Origin: TWA4 sp045121095
GTDB taxonomy: Bacteria > Bacillota > Clostridia > Lachnospirales > Lachnospiraceae
Direction of reading: 5' to 3'
Length of the DNA stretch: 18,370 bases
Assembly (NCBI GenBank): GCA_045121095.1
Contig: JBGVFN010000014.1
Span: 1 to 18,370 of the forward strand
Shown here: positions 13,355 through 18,370 of the stretch, one piece after another
Numbering within the stretch: the stretch's first letter is position 1
How the letters are laid out: the number at the start of each line of letters is the position of its first letter
Made by a program: the position numbers and the translations under genes
Notes under the pieces: generated by a model
Told to the model about the DNA's origin: nothing
What the model saw: only the letters and a program-made list of their open reading frames with translations
The model's database searches: none

Positions 13355-13483
13355 ATGGAATACTACAGAAATCTTATAATTCAAATGGTGAAGAAAATAC
13401 ATAATATTGATTTTCTGATCAGGATATACTCATTCGTAAAAGTAAAATACGATAAAGAAAATCCATCATCAGATGATGAGTAA
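13355..13483 (+). CDS. 42-residue small protein, probable SOS-controlled gene
   Basis: The start is ATG 13355, with AGGAGG about 8 nt upstream; a longer frame from 13229 has no ribosome binding site. The product has an amphipathic, hydrophobic-plus-basic first 30 residues (YYRNLIIQMVKKIHNI) and an acidic end (ENPSSDDE). There is no clear membrane span. It is the only gene directly behind the tandem LexA-like boxes. It could be a small toxin, an antirepressor or an excision-related factor; nothing in the sequence decides this. It converges on the Xre repressor gene with no gap. Confidence 0.65.
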   Translation: MEYYRNLIIQMVKKIHNIDFLIRIYSFVKVKYDKENPSSDDE

Positions 13484-13843
13484 TTATTTATATTTTTCTG
13501 CCATTTTCTTGGAAAATTCCCGAATAACAGCTTTGCTGTCAATATCCAACTCCATATAGGTTTCGATGAAATTCCGGATAAATTCGTCATCGTCGTCCGT
13601 AATTTCAGAGACATAAGCCGATAGTTTATCATCTATCGGCTTTTTCATTGGTTCAGTTCCGTTAAGCAGCCAGTCCTTATTAATTCCAAATTCTTTACAA
13701 ATTGAAGTTATAACAGCGTTTGTAGGTATTCTACGACCGCATTCGTAATTTGCGACAGTATTTCTAGCTGTGCCAATTCTTTTTCCAAAATCGTCCTGAG
13801 TTAAACCCTGTTCTATTCTAATTTGCTTAATACGTTCATGCAT
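13484..13843 (-). CDS. Xre-family repressor of the element
   Basis: From ATG 13843 the product is 119 residues. The ribosome binding site GGGAGG precedes this ATG; a longer frame from 13921 would start inside the promoter. Residues 1-60 are a Cro/C1 HTH (LTQDDFGKRIGTARNTVANYECGRRIPT). The rest is a short helical tail (DDEFIRNFIETYMELDIDSKAVIREFSKKMAEKY) seen in many element-borne repressors. It has no LexA-like self-cleavage domain. It is divergent from the small-ORF operon at 13967, and its own promoter and that operon's promoter are 11 bp apart, a lysogeny-type switch. Confidence 0.85.
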   Translation of the reverse strand: MHERIKQIRIEQGLTQDDFGKRIGTARNTVANYECGRRIPTNAVITSICKEFGINKDWLLNGTEPMKKPIDDKLSAYVSEITDDDDEFIRNFIETYMELDIDSKAVIREFSKKMAEKYK

Positions 13844-13865
13844 AGTAAAGCCTCCCTTCGAATGC

Positions 13866-13894
13866 AATATAACACAAAAAAGTTTCATAGTCAA
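13866..13894 (-). promoter_or_regulatory. Promoter of the Xre repressor
   Basis: On the minus strand TTGACT (13889-13894), 17 bp, TATATT (13866-13871). Confidence 0.7.
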
Positions 13895-13905
13895 CAAAAA
13901 ACTGC

Positions 13906-13934
13906 TTGACAATAGTCTCAAAGAAACTTATAAT
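13906..13934 (+). promoter_or_regulatory. Promoter of the small-ORF operon
   Basis: TTGACA (13906-13911), 17 bp, TATAAT (13929-13934), exact consensus. Confidence 0.85.
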
Positions 13935-13948
13935 GTTCTCAACGAAAC
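13916..13948 (+). promoter_or_regulatory. Tandem repressor operators
   Basis: TCTCAAAGAAAC (13916-13927) and TCTCAACGAAAC (13937-13948) are direct repeats 21 bp apart, two helical turns. One lies in the spacer and one at the start site. They are the likely binding sites of the divergent Xre repressor. Confidence 0.65.
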
Positions 13949-13966
13949 GTAAGGAAGGGTGAAAAC

Positions 13967-14143
13967 ATGGCAGAAATATTTGAAAAAGTATTAACCGAAG
14001 AAGAAAAAGCAGATATTAAAGATTTGGTTGCAACATTATTATTTCTTCCGCAGGAAGACAGAATCATTCTGATGTCTAATGCGCAAGCCTTAAAAGCAAG
14101 ATGTGAGTTAGAGAGAATGAGAAAAACAAAAGAGACTGCGTAA
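13967..14143 (+). CDS. 58-residue helical protein, first gene of the element's operon
   Basis: The protein starts MAEIFEKVLTEEEKADIKD and is entirely helical and charged, with one hydrophobic helix (LVATLLFLP). AAGGAAGGGTGA is a good ribosome binding site. It is the first gene behind the repressor-controlled promoter, so it would be an early, induced product. No family recognised. Confidence 0.7.
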   Translation: MAEIFEKVLTEEEKADIKDLVATLLFLPQEDRIILMSNAQALKARCELERMRKTKETA

Positions 14144-14162
14144 AATGAAACAGGAGAGAACA

Positions 14163-14321
14163 ATGAGCCAAATTGACATTAATAAAGTGCCAGAATCAGA
14201 CTTGAACGTAATGGCGCGAAGTTTGATTACATCCGTAACAGCATTCTTTGAGGACCCGGAAAATCAGCGGAAATTTGAAGAATGGCAACGGCAGCAGAAA
14301 CAGAAAGCAGAAACAGCGTAG
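14163..14321 (+). CDS. 52-residue small protein
   Basis: The protein starts MSQIDINKVPESDLNVMARS and ends in a Gln/Lys-rich helix. The ribosome binding site is AGGAG. It lies 19 bp after the previous gene in the same operon. The content (short, charged, helical) is typical of element accessory proteins; no family recognised. Confidence 0.7.
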   Translation: MSQIDINKVPESDLNVMARSLITSVTAFFEDPENQRKFEEWQRQQKQKAETA

Positions 14322-14334
14322 GCAGGAGGCACTG

Positions 14335-14529
14335 ATGGGAGCAAAGAGAAAACTGATCAAGAATAACATTATTGCAACAATGGGGTTATCGTTAGAGGAT
14401 GATTCGGTGCTTGATAAATTGGTGGATGAGATTATTAAGTACAACAAAACGGCTCATGTTCATACAGCTGACCTGATATATGACCTGACAGGTGATGGAA
14501 CTCCCTGCATGGATGGTATGGGGTATTAA
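14335..14529 (+). CDS. 64-residue protein resembling a recombinase N-terminus
   Basis: ATG 14335 has AGGAGG 5 nt upstream. The N-terminus (KRKLIKNNIIATMGLSLEDD) resembles that of the truncated tyrosine recombinase at 15417 (KRENVINNIVAKMHLDDE). The second half (DLIYDLTGDGTPCMDGMGY) does not continue the similarity. It may be a truncated relative or an independent small protein that shares a helical N-domain. It ends 8 bp before the mini-tRNA structure. Confidence 0.6.
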   Translation: MGAKRKLIKNNIIATMGLSLEDDSVLDKLVDEIIKYNKTAHVHTADLIYDLTGDGTPCMDGMGY

Positions 14530-14536
14530 CCCTTTT

Positions 14537-14578
14537 CCGCATTTTGGAGAACCGGGGGTTCGATTCCCCCGGGTGCGG
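14537..14578 (+). ncRNA. tRNA-like minihelix lacking D and anticodon arms
   Basis: CCGCATT (14537-14543) can pair with GGTGCGG (14572-14578), two pairs being T-G. A perfect GC-rich T arm with loop TTCGATT lies at 14554-14570. Only 8 nt (about 14544-14551) stand where D and anticodon arms should be. It is either an eroded tRNA 3' half or a real acceptor/T-arm minihelix. Confidence 0.4.
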
Positions 14579-14632
14579 TTTGGCCAGTTTGGATATTGTG
14601 CAACTTTTTTCATAGTTTTTCTCCTAACATGG

Positions 14633-14660
14633 ACAGGCAGGTGAAATATAGACTGCCTGT
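14633..14660 (+). repeat. Hairpin upstream of the 77-nt tRNA
   Basis: ACAGGCAG (14633-14640) pairs perfectly with CTGCCTGT (14653-14660) across 12 nt, ending 5 bp before the tRNA. It could set the 5' end of the tRNA transcript. Confidence 0.45.
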
Positions 14661-14665
14661 TGCAC

Positions 14666-14742
14666 GCCATGGCACTGATGGTACAGTGGTGCCGGAGTTA
14701 TCCCGCTGCTCCGGAGATCTGGTTCGAATCCAGACCATGGCA
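14666..14742 (+). tRNA. Unusual tRNA or tRNA-like RNA, 77 nt, anticodon uncertain
   Basis: The acceptor GCCATGG pairs perfectly with CCATGGC, discriminator A. The T arm TCTGG-TTCGAAT-CCAGA is perfect. The D-like arm is CACTG-ATGGTA-CAGTG. The middle is odd: CCGGAG (14692-14697) pairs with CTCCGG (14709-14714) around an 11-nt loop, TTATCCCGCTG, and four extra bases separate it from the D arm. Within the loop T-CCC-G suggests a glycine anticodon CCC, but this is a guess. GGCAC/GTGCC offers a competing fold. CCA is not encoded. Confidence 0.5.
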
Positions 14743-14775
14743 TTTTCACTATAACTGAAAGAGGAGGTGCGAGAC

Positions 14776-15420
14776 ATGATCCGGAAGATTGCAAAAGAAC
14801 TCCAGGAAATATCAGGATCTTACAGTACATACGATATTTTTTCAGACTGGGTAGAGTCTTGTGCATTGATGATTAGCAACAGCACAGATCTCTCACACGG
14901 GGAAATCTGGGAAAAGAGGGAAGAGCAGTATATGCGGATCCTGCGGAAGCATGGGAAAGAAACCATGGGACGCTTCTGCGGGTTGACTGTCATGCTGGTG
15001 GAAGCCCTGGAAGAAGATATGCAGGATGTACTTGGTGCTGTGTATATGGCAGCAGGCATGGGCAATAAAACAACAGGACAGTTTTTCACACCGTTCCATC
15101 TTTCCGCTGTATGCGCAGATTGTGTAGTACCCATGGACACAAGCCTGGAAAAACCATTCGTGCTGTACGAACCTTCTTGTGGTGGTGGAGGAATGGCCAT
15201 AGCAGCTGCAAAGACGCTGAAGGAACGTGGCCTGGATCATCAAAGATGTTTGAAAGTTGTTGCACAGGATCTTGACTGGAAGGGTGTCTATATGACCTAT
15301 GTGCAGCTGAGCTTATTGGGGATTGATGCAGTAGTTATCCAGGGGGACAGCCTTCAGCGGAATACTCCGGCACAGGGGCAGATATTTTATACGCCTCGAA
15401 ACAAAGGTATGCTGATATGA
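14776..15420 (+). CDS. N6-adenine DNA methylase-like protein, short form
   Basis: ATG 14776 has GAGGAGG 8 nt upstream and gives 214 residues. GQFFTPFHLS is the motif found at the start of the catalytic domain of HsdM-type enzymes, and LYEPSCGGGGMAIAAA is the SAM-binding motif I. VVAQDLDWKGVYMTYVQLSLLGI matches the next strands. The protein ends soon after GDSL, and the catalytic NPPY/F motif IV is absent. Full HsdM proteins are about 500 residues. It may bind SAM without methylating, or need a partner. Its stop overlaps the next ATG (ATGA), so it is coupled to the recombinase remnant. Confidence 0.75.
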   Translation: MIRKIAKELQEISGSYSTYDIFSDWVESCALMISNSTDLSHGEIWEKREEQYMRILRKHGKETMGRFCGLTVMLVEALEEDMQDVLGAVYMAAGMGNKTTGQFFTPFHLSAVCADCVVPMDTSLEKPFVLYEPSCGGGGMAIAAAKTLKERGLDHQRCLKVVAQDLDWKGVYMTYVQLSLLGIDAVVIQGDSLQRNTPAQGQIFYTPRNKGMLI

Positions 15421-15745
15421 ATGATGTAAAGAGAGAGAATGTGATCAATAACATTGTTGCCAAGATGCATTTGGACGATGAGATGTCGCAAAAATTGAAA
15501 TATACGCTCTATATGGAACTGCACCGTTATTCACTGGTAGAAGTGGCCAATACCGATCTGGCAGTCTGGAATGAGACAAAAAGCGAAGAAGCATACAGGA
15601 TGTTCTTTGTGTCAAAAAAGATACAGGGATGCCGCTAGATCAGGTAAGTCAGATGTTAGGACACTCGAATTTAGATACGACATCGATTTATGCGATTACA
15701 TCACAGGAACAGGTGAAAGCAAACCATAAGAAGTATCTAAGCTGA
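15417..15745 (+). pseudogene. Tyrosine recombinase with internal deletion
   Basis: Frame 1 (15417-15638) encodes about 70 residues like the N-terminal DNA-binding start of Lachnospiraceae tyrosine recombinases (LAVWNETKSEEAYRMFFVSKKIQGC) and then stops. In a shifted frame, 15629-15745 encodes the very C-terminus: MPLDQVSQMLGHSNLDTT with the box II histidine, then IYAITS with the Tyr nucleophile, ending KKYLS. The middle, probably some 250 residues with the other catalytic residues, is missing, so it cannot recombine. The junction lies in GGGATGC, a possible microhomology. It is translationally coupled to the methylase gene. The N-terminal part may still be made as a 73-residue peptide. Confidence 0.75.
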
Positions 15746-15753
15746 TGATATAA

Positions 15754-15827
15754 GGATCTTTAGCTCAGTTGGTTAGAGTACCCGGCTCATAACCGGTTTG
15801 TCCTGGGTTCGAATCCCAGAAGACCCA
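15754..15827 (+). tRNA. tRNA-Met-like gene (anticodon CAT), with mismatches
   Basis: Cloverleaf: acceptor GGATCTT/AAGACCC with an A-C mismatch at 3-70, D stem GCTC/GAGT, anticodon loop CTCATAA (CAT), anticodon stem CCCGG/CCGGT with a C-T mismatch at 27-43, and perfect T arm CTGGG-TTCGAAT-CCCAG. CCA is not encoded. It is recognisable as elongator Met (or Ile2, which also has CAT) but decayed or element-adapted. Confidence 0.75.
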
Positions 15828-15828
15828 C

Positions 15829-15857
15829 TCTGCTTCGAGTAGCTTCCACGAAGCAGA
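15829..15857 (+). repeat. 9-bp perfect hairpin after the tRNA-Met-like gene
   Basis: TCTGCTTCG pairs with CGAAGCAGA across an 11-nt loop, one base past the tRNA. No T-run follows. It may define the tRNA 3' trailer. Confidence 0.5.
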
Positions 15858-15873
15858 CTCCTGAATATATATT

Positions 15874-15900
15874 GGGCTGGCAGTTGCCATATGCCAGCCC
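15874..15900 (+). repeat. Second 9-bp perfect hairpin with alternative internal pairing
   Basis: GGGCTGGCA pairs with TGCCAGCCC across GTTGCCATA. TGGCA can also pair with the TGCCA in the loop, so two mutually exclusive folds exist. No T-run follows. Confidence 0.5.
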
Positions 15901-15914
15901 GTAAAGAATGAGAG

Positions 15915-16172
15915 GTGAGAAAGCTGAAACAATTAAGAAGTGTTGACGGAAATTGGGCAAATGAAAGTAATTGTGTTGCTTTTTGCTGTAACCGGATACA
16001 TAGAAACTATCTGACAGTACGCCAGATGAAACGAAAGCAGTGTTTAAGAAAGAACTGCAGATTTTTAAAGCGGTTGCCGCGTCAGTATTGGATAGATCGG
16101 AAGAACCGGAAAAAGAAAAAGAGATTTGAGGAGGCAGGTTGTGAAACGGAGAGAAATGCTGGAACGGCTTGA
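15915..16172 (+). CDS. Small Cys-rich basic protein, start uncertain
   Basis: From GTG 15915 the product is 85 residues. It has NCVAFCC and HRNYLTVRQMKRKQCLRKNC, a pattern of cysteines and basic residues that recalls small element proteins carrying QMKxKQCLxKxC, perhaps metal-binding. The C-terminus is Lys/Arg-rich. The ribosome binding site is poor for 15915: AGAGGTGA overlaps the start instead, and a non-ATG start slightly downstream is possible. The stop lies inside the next gene, 31 bp past its GTG. Moderate confidence that it is expressed. Confidence 0.5.
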   Translation: MRKLKQLRSVDGNWANESNCVAFCCNRIHRNYLTVRQMKRKQCLRKNCRFLKRLPRQYWIDRKNRKKKKRFEEAGCETERNAGTA

Positions 16173-16380
16173 ACATTTGAGGGATTTTTGCATCAACATG
16201 CAGAAACAGGATGCTCCAGAAGACTGGCAGGATGATGAAGTGGCATTAACCACGGCAATTAATTTGCTGGGGGACGGATTTGTAGATAATGTGGAGTACA
16301 CAAAGGACCTGATAAATTATCTGTTTATCTTCGCCGGTATAATTGTGATGTTTTTATTGATTATAGTGTGCAGAATGTGA
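16141..16380 (+). CDS. 79-residue protein with C-terminal membrane helix
   Basis: GTG 16141 has GAGGAGG 5 nt upstream; an in-frame start at 16126 precedes that site and is not used. The N-terminal 45 residues are helical and charged (RREMLERLEHLRDFCINMQKQ). The last ~25 residues (LINYLFIFAGIIVMFLLIIV) are one membrane span. It looks like a tail-anchored protein. The gene sits 7 bp before the next one. No family recognised. Confidence 0.65.
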   Translation: MKRREMLERLEHLRDFCINMQKQDAPEDWQDDEVALTTAINLLGDGFVDNVEYTKDLINYLFIFAGIIVMFLLIIVCRM

Positions 16381-16387
16381 GGTAAAT

Positions 16388-16966
16388 ATGTTTATAAACA
16401 CGACAAAATTCAAAAAAATGTTGAAAACTGCATATAACGGTCAGGGTTTATTAATGAGCAGAAATGAAGATGCTTTGCTGCTTGGAGGCGGTTCGTGGCT
16501 GATCAGCACCAGTATCGAGAAAATGACCAGGAAAGAAAAAGCAGCAGTCATCGAACTGGTTGGAAAATTCCCTGATATCCATGAAACATTCCGTGCTACA
16601 TGCGAAGGCGAACAGCAGGAGATTCCATTTATCGGAATTGCGGAACTGGAGCAGGACTTTGAATCAGGCCAGACCGATTTTGGATTTACATATGTGTTAA
16701 TAGATACACCAGATGGAATGATCAGAGCCGCGCAGAGCGACAGGGACAATTACGTTATATGGATTAATGAATTCCTTCGTGATGCCATTTCATATGCAGC
16801 AATGACCGGATGGGAAACAGTACCACAGGGACCTCGTTATGCGGGAAATGGAATTATTTGGAAAAACAATATCTGCACATACAAAATTCTGCGGTATGAC
16901 CTGAAAAACTATGAGTTTTCCAAACTTATGGAGAATATGGAGTTTAAATGTCTGAGCACGAAATAA
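16388..16966 (+). CDS. 192-residue element protein of unknown function
   Basis: A soluble protein with no signal or membrane segment. GTGAGG lies about 6 nt before the ATG. It has a mixed alpha/beta pattern with GGGSWLISTSIEKMTRKEKAAVIELVGKFP near the front and DTPDGMIRAAQSDRDNYVIWINEFL in the middle. No catalytic motif is recognised. It is in an operon with the flanking small genes, overlapping the next by 19 bp. An accessory function in the element is likely. Confidence 0.7.
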   Translation: MFINTTKFKKMLKTAYNGQGLLMSRNEDALLLGGGSWLISTSIEKMTRKEKAAVIELVGKFPDIHETFRATCEGEQQEIPFIGIAELEQDFESGQTDFGFTYVLIDTPDGMIRAAQSDRDNYVIWINEFLRDAISYAAMTGWETVPQGPRYAGNGIIWKNNICTYKILRYDLKNYEFSKLMENMEFKCLSTK

Positions 16967-17139
16967 TAGCATTGATTCAGGAGTTGGAAGACAAACATAT
17001 AACATATCGTGATCAATGCGGTATGGAAGATGACCGGACATATTATGCGAACCAGACAGCAGTGATTACGCTGGAAGATTTGAAGAGCAGGATCAAAAAG
17101 ATATTTAGAGACAAAAAAAGCGGAGTAGCTAAAGAATAG
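16948..17139 (+). CDS. 63-residue charged small protein
   Basis: ATG 16948 lies inside the end of the preceding gene, with GGAG 6 nt upstream, so it is translationally coupled. The protein is helical, acidic then basic (ALIQELEDKHITYRDQC..., ending DLKSRIKKIFRDKKSG). Its stop codon sits in the loop of a 10-bp hairpin. No family recognised. Confidence 0.65.
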   Translation: MSEHEIIALIQELEDKHITYRDQCGMEDDRTYYANQTAVITLEDLKSRIKKIFRDKKSGVAKE

Positions 17140-17147
17140 CTACTCCG
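17121..17147 (-). terminator. 10-bp hairpin spanning a stop codon
   Basis: CGGAGTAGCT pairs perfectly with AGCTACTCCG across AAAGAAT. On the minus strand it is followed by a run of seven T, a textbook terminator; on the plus strand it lacks a T-run. It probably stops antisense transcription coming from the origin and rep region, or acts on both strands. Confidence 0.55.
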
Positions 17148-17280
17148 TAAGCACATCAGCGCTTAAGAAAATTGACACTTTTAAGATAGCTGATGATGCC
17201 TGAAAAGTCAAGAAAAACAGGGAAAAATCCCTGTTTATACCACTTGCTAAAAGTATTAACTTTAGGGATAGGTATCTAAA
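17148..17280 (+). other. Structured region upstream of rep, candidate replication origin or oriT
   Basis: CATCAGC (17154-17160) pairs with GCTGATG, enclosing CTTAA/TTAAG, a cruciform-like structure of about 41 bp. AAACAGGGA (17215-17223) and TCCCTGTTT (17228-17236) form a 9-bp hairpin with an AAAA loop. Such hairpins beside a HUH initiator gene fit a double-strand or single-strand origin. No nick site can be named from sequence alone. Confidence 0.45.
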
Positions 17281-18009
17281 ATGCCATACATAAAAAAGAC
17301 AACGAAAATCAAGAATAAGATTCATGTTGAAAAAGTATACTCAGCCAGATATGGAAAGAACACGATACCGGGACCAAAAGAAAAAATGACCAGGGAAGCG
17401 GTTCAAAAGGTCAATGAACGTAACCGGATCAAAAAGCTGGCATGGCTGATTGAACTGAATTTTGAACCGGGGGATTGGCACGCGGTATTAACGTTCCGGA
17501 GAGAGAACCGTACTACGGATAGAAAACGCATCCGGGAGATTCGGAAAGAGTTCCTGAAGGCGTTGCGTAAATTGTATAAAAAAGCAGGCATGGAGTTAAA
17601 GTACATCATTGTGGTGGAGCACCTGAAAACCACAGTACACTTCCATGCCATACTGAATGATCTATCTGGATTTGGAAAGATGATCAGGCAAGCCTGGACG
17701 CAGGGGAATGTCAGTCTCTCTCCATTGTATGAATCTGCAGATGGCTTTATGCAGCTGGCTTCATATCTGCTCAAAGAAGCAGGTACTGGAGAAAAGCAAA
17801 AAGGAGAGCAGGTATACACCAGAAGCCGTAACCTGAAAGTACCAGAAACAACCATAGAGGTTATCCAGTCAAAAAAATGGAGAAAAGAACCAAAGGTGCC
17901 GAAAGGATACTATATGGAAAAGGGGTCATATTACGAAGGTATCAATGTATATGGCTATCTGCAGCAGTATTACACCCTCGTTAAGTATGGATGTGAAGAA
18001 GAACCATAG
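17281..18009 (+). CDS. HUH rolling-circle replication initiator (G2P/ORF2-like Rep)
   Basis: The product is 242 residues. The core shows the three HUH-Rep motifs in order: WHAVLTF (motif 1), TVHFHAIL with the metal-binding His-x-His (motif 2), and ASYLLKE with the likely nicking Tyr (motif 3). The N-terminal ~60 residues are very basic (KKTTKIKNKIHVEK). The family nicks one strand at an origin and stays linked to the 5' end, used by plasmids, some phages and integrative elements. A weak AGGGATAGG ribosome binding site is about 10 nt from the ATG. The structured region at 17148-17236 directly upstream is the natural target. A single-Tyr enzyme is expected. Confidence 0.8.
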   Translation: MPYIKKTTKIKNKIHVEKVYSARYGKNTIPGPKEKMTREAVQKVNERNRIKKLAWLIELNFEPGDWHAVLTFRRENRTTDRKRIREIRKEFLKALRKLYKKAGMELKYIIVVEHLKTTVHFHAILNDLSGFGKMIRQAWTQGNVSLSPLYESADGFMQLASYLLKEAGTGEKQKGEQVYTRSRNLKVPETTIEVIQSKKWRKEPKVPKGYYMEKGSYYEGINVYGYLQQYYTLVKYGCEEEP

Positions 18010-18018
18010 GAGGACGCA

Positions 18019-18201
18019 ATGGGAACAATCATAATCAAGAATTTGTCTACTCTGGATGACACAGCCGCTCTGATCAGAGTTGGTTTCTACATGAACGGAG
18101 ATCCGGAATACGCTATGGGTGGTGGTGTGATTGTAGATGATACCACTACCCGGAAAGATGAAGAAGCAGACGTAAAGAGATTTGTTGTATATGAGAAATA
18201 G
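18019..18201 (+). CDS. 60-residue small protein after rep
   Basis: The start has AGGAGG about 6 nt upstream and lies 9 bp after rep. The protein begins MGTIIIKNLSTLDDTAALIRV, contains a glycine-rich turn (YAMGGGVIVDDTTT) and is beta-rich. No family recognised. It is likely co-transcribed with rep. Confidence 0.65.
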   Translation: MGTIIIKNLSTLDDTAALIRVGFYMNGDPEYAMGGGVIVDDTTTRKDEEADVKRFVVYEK

Positions 18202-18212
18202 GAGAGATGCAT

Positions 18213-18370
18213 ATGTTTGAAAAATTTGGAGAGTTTGACTCCTACCAGGAAATCAACCAAAAAGCTGAGGAACTGTTTAATGCAGGAAATTATAACGATA
18301 TCATTCTTCTGGCAGAAGAAAATGGGATTCCAAAAGATTATGCTGATATGTATATCGAAGGCGAGATCAT
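18213..18370 (+). CDS. Partial element protein (runs off the window)
   Basis: ATG 18213 follows a GGAGA site, 11 bp after the previous stop. The visible part begins MFEKFGEFDSYQEINQKAEE and continues with acidic helices (LFNAGNYNDIILLAEENGIP). This acidic helical type is familiar as a small accessory protein beside Rep in Firmicutes elements, but I cannot name it. The 3' end is outside the window. Confidence 0.65.
   Translation, partial: MFEKFGEFDSYQEINQKAEELFNAGNYNDIILLAEENGIPKDYADMYIEGEI

Noticed and set aside
13844..13921. Upstream start for the Xre repressor
   Set aside because: It would place the start inside the divergent promoter region; ATG 13843 has a good GGGAGG site.
14767..14775. 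GTG start for the methylase at 14767
   Set aside because: The GTG overlaps the GAGGAGG ribosome binding site that serves ATG 14776.
1..18370. CRISPR array or insertion sequence
   Set aside because: No regularly spaced direct repeats and no transposase gene were seen in the window.

Overview
The window looks like a Lachnospiraceae-type (Clostridia, Firmicutes) chromosome. The signs are AGGAGG-type ribosome binding sites, TTGACA/TATAAT promoters with 16-17 bp spacers, the mcsA-mcsB-clpC-radA neighbourhood, and a J-domain/DUF5685 operon. The first ~10.5 kb is housekeeping DNA. The rest, from the tRNA-Trp gene to the right edge, is a mobile element that runs out of the window.

Host part. At the left is an orphan SUKH-like gene (129-650, +). 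Facing it is a three-gene minus-strand operon: membrane zinc-ribbon protein, DUF5685 protein, J-domain protein (2938 to 763), with a very good promoter at 3037-3064. A DUF1294 membrane gene (minus) is divergent from a YtrA-type GntR regulator. That regulator stands where ctsR stands in many Firmicutes, ahead of mcsA, mcsB and clpC. Its promoter carries a perfect 9-bp inverted repeat over the -10 box, so the protein-arginine-phosphorylation/ClpC quality-control operon may be under GntR rather than CtsR control. A small beta-rich protein and radA follow, then a tRNA-Trp gene with its own promoter and terminator.

Mobile part. A large serine recombinase (minus) ends inside the tRNA-Trp gene, so its last codons are the tRNA terminator and the tRNA 3' end. 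Upstream of it is a cluster of nested inverted repeats. Next come a membrane-anchored acidic protein, a small HTH regulator with no leader, a 42-codon ORF whose promoter carries two LexA/SOS-like boxes, and a divergent Xre repressor switch with repeated operators. A run of small ORFs follows, then an N6-methylase-like protein coupled to an internally deleted tyrosine recombinase. Three tRNA-like structures lie around this cassette: an arm-less mini-tRNA, a 77-nt tRNA with an odd anticodon arm, and a mismatched tRNA-Met. The element continues with small accessory genes, a structured putative origin, a HUH rolling-circle Rep and two more small genes. This reads as an integrative element (ICE/IME or plasmid-like phage) with a serine integrase, SOS-linked control and rolling-circle replication. 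No conjugation or capsid gene lies in the window, so the class is open.

No gene-free stretch exceeds 300 bases. Functions rest on motif reading by eye; no database search was run.
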